From NCBI RefSeq assembly GCF_003590335.1, contig NZ_MIET01000004.1, positions 62,001-126,000 on the forward strand: DNA of 64,000 bases, in the 5' to 3' direction. Within the stretch, counting starts at the first letter, position 1; each line of letters starts with the position of its first letter. Positions 19,651 through 29,614 of this stretch are shown piece by piece. The stretch is from Pseudoalteromonas sp. MSK9-3 (GTDB lineage: Bacteria; Pseudomonadota; Gammaproteobacteria; Enterobacterales; Alteromonadaceae). A model generated the notes under the pieces. The model saw only the letters and a program-made list of their open reading frames with translations, did not search any database and was not told where the DNA came from. Position numbers and translations under genes: made by a program.

Positions 19651-20205
19651 ATGACGTTGATGTATGCTTTAATCGCGCTGGGCTCCTTAGCGCTCATCTT
19701 CGGTATAATTTTAGGTTATGCCGCCGTAAAATACCGTGTTGAAAGTAGCCCCATTGTTGAACAAGTTGATGCTATTTTACCTCAAACCCAATGTGGACAA
19801 TGCGGCTACCCAGGTTGTCGCCCTTATGCTGAAGCTATCGCAAATGGCGATGAAATTAATAAATGCCCGCCAGGTGGTGACGCCACGGTTAAAAAACTCG
19901 CAGATTTAATGGGGGTTGATGCCAAACCCCTTGCCGGTGGCGAAGAAGCAGAGCCCATAAAAACAGTAGCCTACATTCGAGAAGATGAATGTATTGGGTG
20001 TACAAAGTGTATTCAAGCCTGCCCTGTCGACGCAATTGTCGGTGCGACCCGTCAAATGCATACCGTCATCGATGATGAGTGTACAGGGTGCGATTTATGC
20101 GTAGAACCCTGCCCCGTCGATTGCATTGATATGCTTCCAGTAGAACAAACAAAGCAAACATGGAAATGGCAGCTTAATGCTATCTCCGTGACGCAAATAG
20201 ATTAA
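19651..20205 (+). CDS. rnfB: Electron transport complex subunit RnfB/RsxB (ferredoxin)
   Basis: The 184-residue protein has one N-terminal membrane helix. A 4Fe-4S motif follows (CGQCGYPGC, Cys48/51/56, with Cys72 in NKCPPGG), then two ferredoxin clusters ([12 protein letters not shown] and [12 protein letters not shown]). It passes electrons between soluble carriers and the membrane subunits. It starts 2 bp after rnfA, without a strong ribosome site of its own, consistent with coupled translation. Length is close to E. coli RsxB (192). Confidence 0.97.
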   Translation: MTLMYALIALGSLALIFGIILGYAAVKYRVESSPIVEQVDAILPQTQCGQCGYPGCRPYAEAIANGDEINKCPPGGDATVKKLADLMGVDAKPLAGGEEAEPIKTVAYIREDECIGCTKCIQACPVDAIVGATRQMHTVIDDECTGCDLCVEPCPVDCIDMLPVEQTKQTWKWQLNAISVTQID

Positions 20206-20214
20206 GAGGTTTAA

Positions 20215-23109
20215 GTGGATACATTACTTGAACAAATAGAACTAGGGACGCTTTGGCAGTTTCCTGGCGGGATCCACCCGCCACAGCAAAAAACACTGTC
20301 AAACGACAAGCCAATTGCACGTTTAGCCCTGCCGTCTAAGCTAGTTTTACCGCTCAAACAGCACATTGGCGCAAACGGGCAATTAATTGTAAATAAAGGG
20401 CAACATGTTTTAAAAGGGCAAGCGCTCACACAACCCAGTGGGAATTGGTCATTGCCGATTCATGCGCCAACATCAGGCGAAATCACTGACATAGCTCCAA
20501 TGCCCTCAGCTCATCCATCCGCATTACCTGAATTAAGTATTATTTTAACGCCAGATGGTAAAGACACTTGGACTGAACTCACTCCAGTAACCAGCATAGA
20601 GCAGCTATCTCATCAAGCTTTGATAGATCTAATTCACAATGCAGGCATCGCCGGTATGGGCGGCGCTGGTTTTCCAACTTATATCAAAGCTGACAGTCAA
20701 CGCCCCGTTGAGTTCTTAATTGTCAATGGCGTAGAGTGTGAGCCCTATATCACTGCCGATGACATGTTAATGCGTGAACACGCAGAGCAAATCGTACAAG
20801 GCATTGAAATAATGCAGCATCTTCTTACGCCCACAATCACGCTTATTGGGATAGAAGATAACAAACCTGAAGCTGTCGACGCGCTGCAAAATGCCAGTAA
20901 ACATAATCCAAATATTATTGTCAGAGCAATACCAACAATATATCCATCTGGTGGTGAGAAACAGTTAATCAAAGTACTCACCTCTCAAGAAGTACCCAGT
21001 GGCGGGATCCCCGCTGACATAGGTGTGTTGGTGCAAAACGTCGGTACATTATTTGCTGTAAGTGAAGCCGTATTTAAAGGTAAACCGTTAATTGAGCGCG
21101 TCGTCACCGTAACAGGCAGTACCATTACAGATGCACGTAATGTGTGGGCATTAATTGGCACTGAAATAAAGCACCTATTAGATAGCCAAGGGTTTGAACC
21201 CGTAGAGGCGCAACGCGTTGTGATGGGCGGGCCAATGATGGGCTTTACGCTCCCAACCGTTCGGATCCCAGTGGTCAAAACAACCAACTGTATTTTAGCG
21301 CCAGACAATTCAGAATTAGCACATGCAGGTGAAGAGAAAGCCTGTATTCGTTGTAGCGCCTGTGCTGATGTTTGCCCACAAACCTTATTACCACAACAAC
21401 TACAATGGTTTGCTAAAGGCAAAGAGTACGACAAATTAGAGAGTTATAACCTATTCGATTGTATCGAATGTGGTGCTTGCTCTTATGTTTGTCCAAGTGA
21501 AATACCACTTGTGCAATATTATCGTGTGGCAAAAGCCGAGATCCGAGAACAAAAAATAGAGCAGATCAATGCCGAGCGAGCTAAAGTGCGCTTTGAAGCG
21601 CGTAAAGCACGTTTGGAACAAGAGCAAGAAGAACGTAAAAATCGTCACTCACGCACCTCTTCTCGTCCAGCTAAACCCGCAGCTGAAAAAGCGAAGGTCG
21701 CTGATGCCCTGTCACGCGTGACACAAAAGCAAGGCGAAAAATCAGCGGTTCAAGCAGCTATTGAGCGCGCTAAAGCCAAAAAAATGGCCGATGGCAGTGT
21801 GCAGCCTGATAACAGTGAAATGATGCAAGAGCGCGAAAAGCGTAAAGAACAAGCTCGTCAGTACAAAGCGCAAAAGCAACATGATGACACACCTAACGAT
21901 AGCAAATCTGCCGTTGCTGCTGCCATCGCTCGTGCCAAAGCGAAAAAAGCAGCAAAGTTATCGGATGATCAGGCAATCGCAGATCTGGATACAACTAAGC
22001 CTTGCGCCTCTGAAACACCATCACCTGATGAAACAAAGGCTGATCCTCGCAAAGCAGCGGTTGCCGCAGCCATTGCACGCGCTAAAGCGAAAAAAGCTGC
22101 CAAACCTTCTGACGGTAATGTACCTGAAGAAGTCTCAGAAACGGCGAAAACACACAGTGATACTGATCCACGAAAAGCCGCAGTCGCCGCAGCCATAGAA
22201 CGTGCTAAAGCGAAAAAAGCGGCCAAGCTTGCGCAAGAGCAAGGCAGCGATGAAGCGCCACATGTAAACAACCCTGAGTCTGGATCGAAACCTGAGTTAG
22301 ACACTGCCGACCCAGTAAATACTGAGGCCGACGCTGACCCACGAAAAGCTGCTGTTGCTGCCGCCATTGCTCGGGCAAAAGCCAAAAAAGCGGCCAAGCT
22401 TGCGCAAGAACAAGGCAGCGATGAAGCGCCAATTGCAAACAATGCTGAGTCTGGATCGAAACCTGAGTTAGACACTGCCGACTCAGTAAATACTGAGGCC
22501 GACGCTGACCCACGTAAAGCCGCAGTTGCTGCCGCCATTGCTCGGGCAAAAGCCAAAAAAGCGGCCAAGCTTGCGCAAGAACAAGGCAGCGATGAAGCGC
22601 CAATTGCAAACAATGCTGAGTCTGGATCTAAGCCTGAATTAGATACTGCCGACCCAGTAACTACTGAGGCCGACGCTGACCCACGTAAAGCTGCTGTTGC
22701 TGCCGCCATTGCTCGGGCAAAAGCCAAAAAAGCGGCCAAGCTTGCGCAAGAACAAGGCCACGATGAAGCGCCACTTGCAAACAATGCTGAGTCTGGATCG
22801 AAACCGGAATTAGACACTGGCGATCCAGTAAGTACTGAGGCCGACGTTGACCCAAGAAAAGCAGCTGTTGCTGCTGCCATTGCTCGGGCAAAAGCCAAAA
22901 AAGCGGCCAAGCTTGCACAAGAACAAGGCAGCGATGAAGCGCCACTTGCAAACAATGCTGAGTCTGTATCTAAGCCTGAATTAGACACTGGCGACCCAGT
23001 AAGTACTGAAGCCAACGTTGACCCACGAAAAGCTGCTGTTGCTGCCGCCATTGCACGGGCAAAAGCCAAGAAAAAACGTAAAGAACAAGAAGGAAATGAC
23101 CCGTCATGA
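20215..23109 (+). CDS. rnfC: Electron transport complex subunit RnfC/RsxC with long repetitive C-terminal tail
   Basis: The 964-residue protein starts at GTG, preceded by AAGAGG. Residues 1-440 are the conserved RnfC core: NADH/FMN-binding motif GMGGAGFPTYIK, GVECEPYITADD, and two 4Fe-4S motifs CIRCSACADVCP (from Cys377) and CIECGACSYVCP (from Cys416). RnfC oxidises NADH and passes electrons to RnfB or RnfD/G. From about residue 480 a Lys/Ala-rich tail carries nine copies of a motif close to KAAVAAAIARAKAKK, five of them in exact 57-residue units. RnfC tails of this kind vary widely in length in gammaproteobacteria; this one is long. They are probably helical and basic, alternating with acidic linkers. 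The 3' end overlaps rnfD by 4 bp. Confidence 0.97.
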   Translation: MDTLLEQIELGTLWQFPGGIHPPQQKTLSNDKPIARLALPSKLVLPLKQHIGANGQLIVNKGQHVLKGQALTQPSGNWSLPIHAPTSGEITDIAPMPSAHPSALPELSIILTPDGKDTWTELTPVTSIEQLSHQALIDLIHNAGIAGMGGAGFPTYIKADSQRPVEFLIVNGVECEPYITADDMLMREHAEQIVQGIEIMQHLLTPTITLIGIEDNKPEAVDALQNASKHNPNIIVRAIPTIYPSGGEKQLIKVLTSQEVPSGGIPADIGVLVQNVGTLFAVSEAVFKGKPLIERVVTVTGSTITDARNVWALIGTEIKHLLDSQGFEPVEAQRVVMGGPMMGFTLPTVRIPVVKTTNCILAPDNSELAHAGEEKACIRCSACADVCPQTLLPQQLQWFAKGKEYDKLESYNLFDCIECGACSYVCPSEIPLVQYYRVAKAEIREQKIEQINAERAKVRFEARKARLEQEQEERKNRHSRTSSRPAKPAAEKAKVADALSRVTQKQGEKSAVQAAIERAKAKKMADGSVQPDNSEMMQEREKRKEQARQYKAQKQHDDTPNDSKSAVAAAIARAKAKKAAKLSDDQAIADLDTTKPCASETPSPDETKADPRKAAVAAAIARAKAKKAAKPSDGNVPEEVSETAKTHSDTDPRKAAVAAAIERAKAKKAAKLAQEQGSDEAPHVNNPESGSKPELDTADPVNTEADADPRKAAVAAAIARAKAKKAAKLAQEQGSDEAPIANNAESGSKPELDTADSVNTEADADPRKAAVAAAIARAKAKKAAKLAQEQGSDEAPIANNAESGSKPELDTADPVTTEADADPRKAAVAAAIARAKAKKAAKLAQEQGHDEAPLANNAESGSKPELDTGDPVSTEADVDPRKAAVAAAIARAKAKKAAKLAQEQGSDEAPLANNAESVSKPELDTGDPVSTEANVDPRKAAVAAAIARAKAKKKRKEQEGNDPS
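22165..23019 (+). repeat. Five in-frame tandem repeats of 171 bp within rnfC
   Basis: Units begin at 22165, 22336, 22507, 22678 and 22849, each starting at the Asp codon of DPRKAAVAAA. All are exactly 171 bp (57 codons) with no indels and only scattered substitutions. Shorter degenerate copies of the core motif precede them and one truncated copy follows at 23020. The near-identity suggests recent expansion or homogenisation by recombination; copy number is expected to vary between strains. Confidence 0.95.
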
Positions 23110-24164
23110 AATTAACCATGGCCTCATCACCACACAATCACAGCCAAAAATCAGTGAGCACATTAATGATCACTGTGATGTGTGCTTGTATTCCAGGCAT
23201 ACTTACTCAAGCTTATTTCTTTGGGTTTGGAGTACTAATTCAGCTCATTATTGCGTTAGTTACAGCAACTTTGGTTGAAGCTGTTATCTTAAAGTTACGC
23301 AACAAACCTATATTATCCACGTTAAACGATGGAAGCGCTTGGCTTACCGCAGTGCTACTTGCCATCAGTATTCCCCCACTCGCACCATGGTGGATCACCG
23401 TTATTGGTATTGTTTTTGCCATAGGTATGGTGAAACAGCTATATGGCGGATTAGGCTTTAACATATTTAACCCTGCTATGGGAGCTTATGTTTTACTGCT
23501 TATTTCTTTTCCAGTACAAATGACGAGCTGGATACCCGTAGAACAGCTTCTTGGAGCCCCCATTGCCCTCACGGACCAATTCTCTTTGATATTTACTCAT
23601 ACCAACAGCGCAGGATTAACCTTAGACAATGTCCGTACCAGTATTGATGGCACAACCATGGCAACGCCGTTAGATGCTGTTAAAACCGCAGTGAGCCAGA
23701 GTTTTACTGTCTCTGAAGCAATGAAAGGCGCACAGTTTTCTGATTATGCTGGCATTGGTTGGCAATGGGTTAACGTTGCTTACTTACTGGGGGGTATTTA
23801 CTTAATTAAAACCAAGGTTATTAACTGGCACATTCCTGTTTCACTCATAGCGACACTCGCCATATGTAGTGCAATTGGCTACATTGTAAGCCCGGGTACG
23901 CAAGCCGGTTCTATGTTTCATTTATTTAGTGGTGCGACCATGCTTGGGGCATTTTTTATCGCGACAGATCCTGTTTCTGCGTGCACCACCAATAAAGGTC
24001 GACTCATTTTTGGCGCAGCAATTGGGTTATTAATATACCTGATACGCCATTTCGGTGGTTACCCTGATGCAGTCGCATTTGCCGTGTTATTAATGAACAT
24101 GGCGGTTCCTTTAATTGAGCATTACACTCAGCCCCGCACGTACGGACATGGAGCGAAGAAATGA
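23106..24164 (+). CDS. rnfD: Electron transport complex subunit RnfD/RsxD
   Basis: This 352-residue integral membrane protein has nine or ten helices. The family motif DGTTMATPLD (near residue 180) contains the Thr that carries covalent FMN in studied RnfD/NqrB proteins. NIFNPAMGAYVLLL and ATDPVSACTTNKGR are further conserved blocks. It belongs to the ion-translocating core. Its start overlaps the rnfC stop (ATGA), and its end overlaps rnfG by 4 bp. Confidence 0.97.
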   Translation: MKLTMASSPHNHSQKSVSTLMITVMCACIPGILTQAYFFGFGVLIQLIIALVTATLVEAVILKLRNKPILSTLNDGSAWLTAVLLAISIPPLAPWWITVIGIVFAIGMVKQLYGGLGFNIFNPAMGAYVLLLISFPVQMTSWIPVEQLLGAPIALTDQFSLIFTHTNSAGLTLDNVRTSIDGTTMATPLDAVKTAVSQSFTVSEAMKGAQFSDYAGIGWQWVNVAYLLGGIYLIKTKVINWHIPVSLIATLAICSAIGYIVSPGTQAGSMFHLFSGATMLGAFFIATDPVSACTTNKGRLIFGAAIGLLIYLIRHFGGYPDAVAFAVLLMNMAVPLIEHYTQPRTYGHGAKK

Positions 24165-24796
24165 TCGTACAATCTATGTACAAGAATGGCTTGATCCTCA
24201 CTGCATTTGCATTGGCTACCACTGGCAGCGTGGCACTGATCCAAACGATTACCGCTGAACGGATCGCAGAACAAGAGCAACAAAATTTAGTAAAACAACT
24301 CAATCAAGTACTGCCACAAAGCAACTACGATAATGTACTGTATAAAGACTGTGTACTAAGTAATGCACCAGAGTTAGGCCCTAAAGGGCCGCACATGATT
24401 TACCGTGCCAAGATGAATAATCAACCAACGGCCTTACTTATCAGGCATATCACACCACGCGGTTATAGCGGTAATATTGATATCCTGACTGCCGTCATGC
24501 GTGATGGAAGCATTTCTGGTGTGAGAATAACGCGCCATGAAGAAACCCCGGGGCTGGGAGATAAAGTTGAATTAGCTAAATCCGACTGGGTTACGACCTT
24601 CAATGGTTTAACAGTTAATACGAAAGATGATGCCAGCTTTGCCGTCAAAAAAGATGGTGGTCAATTTGATCAGTTTACTGGCGCAACTATCACACCTCGC
24701 GCTGTCGTCGACTCAGTCAAAGAATCAACCTGGTATGCAATTCAACATTTTGATGAATTATTCGAAGCAGACAATGCCTGTGGAGCAACGCTATGA
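24161..24796 (+). CDS. rnfG: Electron transport complex subunit RnfG/RsxG
   Basis: The 211-residue protein has one N-terminal membrane helix and a periplasmic FMN-binding domain. The FMN attachment motif is TGAT in [12 protein letters not shown], with Thr176 as the expected site of phosphoester-linked [15 protein letters not shown] is another conserved block. It takes part in membrane electron transfer within the Rnf complex. Four-base overlaps with both rnfD and rnfE indicate tight translational coupling. Confidence 0.97.
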   Translation: MIVQSMYKNGLILTAFALATTGSVALIQTITAERIAEQEQQNLVKQLNQVLPQSNYDNVLYKDCVLSNAPELGPKGPHMIYRAKMNNQPTALLIRHITPRGYSGNIDILTAVMRDGSISGVRITRHEETPGLGDKVELAKSDWVTTFNGLTVNTKDDASFAVKKDGGQFDQFTGATITPRAVVDSVKESTWYAIQHFDELFEADNACGATL

Positions 24797-25491
24797 GTCA
24801 ATTAAAAGCTTTAATGAAAGAAGGAGTATGGGGCAATAACCCCGCGCTAGTTCAATTACTTGGATTGTGCCCGCTGCTTGCAGTAAGTAGTACAGTAACC
24901 AATGCACTAGGGCTAGGTATTGCCACATTACTGGTACTCGTGGGATCTAATGTTACCGTATCATTGGTACGAGAATGGGTGCCAAAAGAGACCCGGATCC
25001 CGGTGTTTGTCATGATCATTGCCGCATTCGTCACCATTATACAACTGCTGATGAATGCCTACACTTTTGGACTGTATCAATCACTTGGTATTTTCATACC
25101 ACTCATTGTTACTAATTGTGCCATCATTGGACGCGCCGAAGCGTTTGCTTCAAAAAATAATGCCTTACTCTCAGCATGGGACGGCATTATGATGGGCCTT
25201 GGCTTCGCCATGGTATTACTTGTATTGGGGGCAATGCGAGAAGTACTGGGCCAAGGGACATTATTTGATGGTGCAAATTTACTGCTTGGGGAATGGGCAA
25301 CCCTCTTACGTATTGAGTTATTCACGTTTGATAGCCAGTTTTTAGTGGCAATTTTACCACCAGGCGCATTTTTAGGGTTGGGTCTGCTGATCGCAGGTAA
25401 AAATGTCATTGATGAGCAAATCAAAGCGAAAGCAATAACCGTTGATACGCCAGAGAAAGCACCAAGAGCTCGAGTAACCAGTTTAACGTAA
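24793..25491 (+). CDS. rnfE: Electron transport complex subunit RnfE/RsxE
   Basis: This 232-residue integral membrane protein, homologous to RnfA, has six helices and the motif [18 protein letters not shown] near the N-terminus, mirroring RnfA's [18 protein letters not shown]. RnfA and RnfE are inverted-topology partners that form the half-channel of the complex. Length is nearly that of E. coli RsxE (231). It is followed after 18 bp by nth. Confidence 0.97.
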   Translation: MSQLKALMKEGVWGNNPALVQLLGLCPLLAVSSTVTNALGLGIATLLVLVGSNVTVSLVREWVPKETRIPVFVMIIAAFVTIIQLLMNAYTFGLYQSLGIFIPLIVTNCAIIGRAEAFASKNNALLSAWDGIMMGLGFAMVLLVLGAMREVLGQGTLFDGANLLLGEWATLLRIELFTFDSQFLVAILPPGAFLGLGLLIAGKNVIDEQIKAKAITVDTPEKAPRARVTSLT

Positions 25492-25509
25492 CAAGTAAGT
25501 ACTACCGTC

Positions 25510-26142
25510 ATGAATAAAGTAAAACGTTATGAAATTCTGACTCGGTTAAGGGATGACAATCCACACCCTGAAACCGAGCTAGAATATTCTTCTCCTTTTG
25601 AGCTGTTAGTAGCCGTCACACTCTCAGCACAAGCGACCGATGTCGGCGTAAATAAAGCGACTCGAAAACTATTTCCTGTTGCCAATACCCCACAACAGAT
25701 CATTGATCTTGGTCTAGAAGGGTTAAGAGATTATATAAAAACCATTGGCTTATTTAACTCAAAGGCCAATAATGTCTATAAAATGTGCCATATATTGGTC
25801 GAACAGCATAACTCCATTGTGCCTGAAAACCGTGAAGCACTTGAAGCACTCCCGGGCGTAGGCCGAAAAACAGCTAATGTGGTGCTAAATACCGCGTTTG
25901 GCTGGCCGACGATTGCTGTAGACACTCACATCGACCGCGTTTCCAACCGTACTAAGTTCGCCATGGGTAAAAACGTGGTTGAAGTTGAGAAAAAGCTTGA
26001 GAAAGTTGTACCTGCTGAGTTTAAGGTCGACGTGCATCACTGGCTTATTTTACATGGCCGTTATGTATGTACCGCTCGTAAGCCTAAGTGTGGTTCTTGC
26101 CTCATTGAGGATTTGTGCGAGTTTAAAGATAAGACAGAGTAA
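25510..26142 (+). CDS. nth: Endonuclease III (DNA glycosylase/AP lyase)
   Basis: The 210-residue, full-length protein has a helix-hairpin-helix LPGVGRKTANVV with catalytic Lys120, the general Asp138 in IAVDTHIDR, and a C-terminal 4Fe-4S cluster with Cys187, 194, 197 and 203. These numbers match E. coli Nth. It removes oxidised pyrimidines and nicks the AP site. As in many gammaproteobacteria it closes the rnf operon. The oddity is that its 3' part, from Phe130 (25897) to the stop, recurs three times downstream in decaying form, so the present 3' end may have been replaced by incoming DNA. The protein itself is intact. Confidence 0.98.
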   Translation: MNKVKRYEILTRLRDDNPHPETELEYSSPFELLVAVTLSAQATDVGVNKATRKLFPVANTPQQIIDLGLEGLRDYIKTIGLFNSKANNVYKMCHILVEQHNSIVPENREALEALPGVGRKTANVVLNTAFGWPTIAVDTHIDRVSNRTKFAMGKNVVEVEKKLEKVVPAEFKVDVHHWLILHGRYVCTARKPKCGSCLIEDLCEFKDKTE

Positions 26143-26496
26143 TTATTTAAGAGCACGGTTAGCGACTAATTCTCACTAACCGCACAATTGTTACTATAGA
26201 AGCTTGAATTTAAAATTTTTCAATGTGCACCTAAATACCAGGAACCTTTTAGTTAAAAGGATACCTACAACTTCCATAAACACCCATTACGGTTTTTAGT
26301 TTAGCAACATGACTTTGTTTGTTGTTTAGGCTCAATTACTTTATAACCGTCTGGTCAACATTCGAATATCTTCTCTCAAGTTATCCCAGTAAGGAAATTA
26401 CCAAACAAGGCAAGAGCCATGACTGTTCTAAATAAAGCCCAAACCGCTAGCTTGTTTTAGATCAATATATTCTCAGTTAGCCTTTTACTCTGCGCC
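26143..26496. other. Gap after nth, start of cargo A
   Basis: No gene is seen. Two inverted repeats lie here: CGGTTAG/CTAACCG around 26156-26183 just after nth, and CCTTTT/AAAAGG at 26245-26260. Either could terminate the rnf-nth transcript. The rest is AT-rich with stops in all frames. Confidence 0.5.
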
Positions 26497-28008
26497 CTAT
26501 TGTTTTTTAAACTGAAGGCCGTACAAAGTTACGCCTTCTACCAGACTGTCTGCATTTCGAGAAAACTGAATTGGCATCGGGCTGCCCAAAGGGCTGGACG
26601 TCATCCCAAATAAGTCTTCGACCGCAGGCTCCAATTTTCCTTGTAAACTATCAGCCTGAATGTGAAGGCTTTGTTTATTAAGGCTTACCATTACTGGCTT
26701 TGGAAACAAGGGATGATGATAAGTACCAACATAGTTCTGCAGCTCGGCCCTAGCTGGTTTCCACAGCCAGCTACCCCATAACGCTTCGCCACGTTTTTTG
26801 GCTATACGCTTATGACGATTTTCCAAACTTCTTTTGATCCGCTTTGGATAGGCTAGTTGACGTTCTTTGGCCGCCACTTCGGCCGTTGATTCATCAATCA
26901 TATAATGAAGAAACTGAGATAAGGTGTTACCGGTATGCCAACCGGTTTGGTTGTCGGAGTTAGAAAATATACCAATACCTACATTCAACTTAGGTACAAA
27001 AGCCATGATTGTTCTAGCCCCTGTATAGCCCCCGCCGTGCAAATAGACTTGATGCTCTTTAAAACTGCACGTATTCCAGCCAAACGCATAACCGTCACAT
27101 AACATACCATAAGGATTACGGTCACTGGCTTCATAACTGGTTCCCAACTGCTGCGCTGAAGTCATTAATTTATGACTGAATCCAGCAATCTGATTGCCTT
27201 GTTTTAAATGAAGTTGTAACCATTTCGCCAAATCTGTTGTAGAGGTGACAACGCCACCTGAAGACTGCATCATCGCGTCTGTTTTAGGAGGAACGGCGAT
27301 ATAGCCTTTGTCATCCCCTAGCCAGACATGATTCCATGACAATTCAGTAAGAGGAAAGTCAGATGTTTTCGCAGAAGTTTTAGTCATCTTCAATGGTTGA
27401 AATATTTCTTCCTGCAACCATTGTTGCCAAGGCTTCCCGGTGGCCTGATGCAAAATGGCAGTATAAATATTGTAACCTAGGTTATCGTACTCAAATCCAC
27501 TCTCTCTTTTAACTGCGGTCGTTTCGATAATTTTGGGATAATCTTGGTAATTTAGCTCTGTTACATACGCTTCCAAATAAACCAGATCATCTGCATAGAT
27601 GGGCAACATATGATTTAACAAATCAGACATGGTCCACTCTGCTGCATTTATAGCTCCTGGCAACTTAAGTTGAGGCCAGTGGTCAGCCAGCGTGGAATCT
27701 AATTTGAGAACCCCTTTTTTATCCAACTTATGAGCCAATAACCCTACGATAGCCTTTGTTTGAGAGGCAATGTAAATAGGTGTATTGACTGTCAATGGTG
27801 CTTTGGTCTCACTATTTCTCAGCCCCTGAACATGATTTAACACCAGTTCATCAGGCGTTACTACTACTAGCCCATAACCGGGATTAAGATCTGGAAACCC
27901 TTTAAGGTATTCAGCCGTTTGCTTTGCTGCTTTCTGTGCGGAAGCGGCCATTAAAAGAGGGCTGTACCCCCCCAAAAAAAGCAGTATTAAAAAGAGTTTC
28001 GTTTTCAT
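26497..28008 (-). CDS. Secreted serine hydrolase, class C beta-lactamase/penicillin-binding family
   Basis: The 503-residue protein has a signal peptide (about 1-22). The beta-lactamase (PF00144) motifs are complete: SQTK (Ser82, Lys85), YDN (Tyr174-Asn176) and HGGG (His324). An about 100-residue C-terminal beta-rich domain follows a basic linker (KRIKRSLENRHKRIAKKR). Family members include AmpC-like enzymes, esterases and D-amino peptidases; the substrate here is not evident. It should act in the periplasm. It is transcribed leftward, 60 bp downstream of the TrmB-like regulator, which probably controls it. It lies in the first module between nth and its first displaced 3' end. Confidence 0.88.
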   Translation of the reverse strand: MKTKLFLILLFLGGYSPLLMAASAQKAAKQTAEYLKGFPDLNPGYGLVVVTPDELVLNHVQGLRNSETKAPLTVNTPIYIASQTKAIVGLLAHKLDKKGVLKLDSTLADHWPQLKLPGAINAAEWTMSDLLNHMLPIYADDLVYLEAYVTELNYQDYPKIIETTAVKRESGFEYDNLGYNIYTAILHQATGKPWQQWLQEEIFQPLKMTKTSAKTSDFPLTELSWNHVWLGDDKGYIAVPPKTDAMMQSSGGVVTSTTDLAKWLQLHLKQGNQIAGFSHKLMTSAQQLGTSYEASDRNPYGMLCDGYAFGWNTCSFKEHQVYLHGGGYTGARTIMAFVPKLNVGIGIFSNSDNQTGWHTGNTLSQFLHYMIDESTAEVAAKERQLAYPKRIKRSLENRHKRIAKKRGEALWGSWLWKPARAELQNYVGTYHHPLFPKPVMVSLNKQSLHIQADSLQGKLEPAVEDLFGMTSSPLGSPMPIQFSRNADSLVEGVTLYGLQFKKQ

Positions 28009-28068
28009 ATCAATTATTTTCCCTGATAAATGTTTTATTAACTACGTATATCCTTTCGCAGCGATGTA

Positions 28069-28923
28069 TTAGATATCATATCGTTGTTTAAGGTTATAAA
28101 AGACAAAGTTTTCTTCACTTAATGGATGCAAATGTTCTGTATTTTTCAAAGTCATTTTTGCCTGTTCGAAATCATTGTCTTTAAGTTGAGCTTTAAGTTC
28201 GGTGAGCACTTGCCCATACAAAACATAGTTGTGTACGATTGAATTCATTAACGCACTCTGACTGCGAAATGCTTGTATGACTTTTAGATTATTCGGCGCC
28301 AACATCGCTGTTGAGAATTCATTTCCATCAATACAAATAGTGAAAGATACATCGGTAGTTTTTTTATGAATATCCAAGCCGTGACGTCGCAATGTCACAT
28401 GCACCCCGACTAACTCAACTTCTTCATAAGCCTTTATTCTAACTTCAACACCTCGATTAGCTGCTTCAACCAATGCAGGTTCAAATAATGGAATCGCGTC
28501 TGGCTCAATATCAGCCAAAACAACTTTTTTAGCACTTTTTATTAAATCTATAGTGTGATCTATTACCTGTGCGTAGTTATCTACTTGATAAACTTGTTCG
28601 TCAGCTTCTTGCTTTTCAATTAACTTTAGCTTGTCGCTTAAATCATCTAGCCCTTTTTCAAATTGCTTCTGATGACTATTAAGCAGTTCCTTCCAATGTG
28701 TTGCGTTATACGATTTACTCGCTCCTTGTGACGCAACCACGCCTCCCTTCTGGCTAAGAGTATCTAACGCTTTATATACATTTGCAGCAGGCTTATTGAT
28801 ACCCTTAGCAATAGAATATCCAGTACTAAGACCATGGCGTAACAAATAACAGTAAATATCACTTTCAAGCAGCGTAAAACCCAATATTTTAAATTTCTCT
28901 GCGATGTTTTCTAAATTATGCAT
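28069..28923 (-). CDS. TrmB-family transcriptional regulator
   Basis: The 284-residue protein has an N-terminal winged helix (residues 10-75, including GLSTGYSIAKGINKPAANVYKALDTL), a short coiled coil (80-115), then a TrmB-type effector domain resembling a phospholipase-D fold (KKVVLADIEPD, ANRGVEVRIKAYE). TrmB proteins sense sugars or other small ligands and repress transport or catabolic operons; they are more usual in archaea and scattered bacteria. It is encoded directly upstream of the serine hydrolase in the same direction, a likely regulator-target pair. No operator was identified. Confidence 0.8.
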   Translation of the reverse strand: MHNLENIAEKFKILGFTLLESDIYCYLLRHGLSTGYSIAKGINKPAANVYKALDTLSQKGGVVASQGASKSYNATHWKELLNSHQKQFEKGLDDLSDKLKLIEKQEADEQVYQVDNYAQVIDHTIDLIKSAKKVVLADIEPDAIPLFEPALVEAANRGVEVRIKAYEEVELVGVHVTLRRHGLDIHKKTTDVSFTICIDGNEFSTAMLAPNNLKVIQAFRSQSALMNSIVHNYVLYGQVLTELKAQLKDNDFEQAKMTLKNTEHLHPLSEENFVFYNLKQRYDI

Positions 28924-29183
28924 AATTATTAGTAGCTAGTGCAACTAACAGCATGATGATATACTTGGTTGCTTTTCACAAGTTATTTTTTTGAACAAGA
29001 AGAGTCCTAGATATTTGCAATCAAAATAAGAAGTCATCACTAGATTATTTTGGGGATAAGTTATGACTTCTTTGGATTATCGTTTTCAGGAAGATTCTGT
29101 GAAAGAGTATTGAGATAATGACTTTTTTAAACTTAAACCACGATTAAACCAACTGGTCCAGCCCACATCTACCATTATTATCT

Positions 29184-29429
29184 TTTGGTTGGCCGACTAT
29201 AGCTGTAGACACTCACATCGACCGCGTTTCCAACCGTACTAAATTTGCCATGGGTAAAAATGTTGTTGAGGTCGAAAAAAAGCTTGAGAAAGTTGTACCT
29301 GCTGAGTTTAAAGTCGACGTGCATCACTGGCTTATTCTGCATGGACGCTATGTCTGTACCGCTCGTAAGCCTAAGTGTGGTTCTTGCCTCATTGAGGATT
29401 TGTGTGAGTTTAAAGATAAGACAGAGTAA
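29184..29429 (+). pseudogene. nth 3'-end remnant 1 (codons 130-210 plus stop)
   Basis: From TTT (Phe130) to TAA the 246-bp length equals the intact gene's 25897-26142. By hand alignment 16 codons differ (17 bases), all synonymous, so the encoded residues are identical. The C-terminal Cys cluster is intact, but there is no start or N-terminal part, so it cannot make a working glycosylase. The 20 bases before it (29164-29183) are not nth-like and contain ATCTACC, shared with remnant 3. The all-synonymous divergence means this end was recently part of a functional nth. Confidence 0.93.
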
Positions 29430-29614
29430 CTTCTGTCTGCTGCGATACGAACTCGTACGTTACATTAATTAGTATTTACGCTATGTAGATTCTTTAATCG
29501 TTTTTGTTACTGACAGTAGAAAAAGCCACCCCCCTAATGGTCATAATGGCTTTCAATCACGATAGAAAATTACATACAATATTACTGGGTTTTAGCGTGA
29601 TCTATTTTTATTGC

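Noticed and set aside
22165-23019. Tandem repeats as a possible CRISPR array
   Set aside because: The units are 171 bp, contiguous and in frame with rnfC, with no unique spacers.
21969-23069. Long antisense frame (366 codons) opposite the rnfC repeats
   Set aside because: It is an artefact of the repetitive, Ala/Lys-rich coding strand and mirrors the repeat unit exactly.
29245-29472. Open frame of 75 codons over nth remnant 1
   Set aside because: It is the same out-of-frame shadow seen over the intact nth 3' end; the true frame is the nth one.
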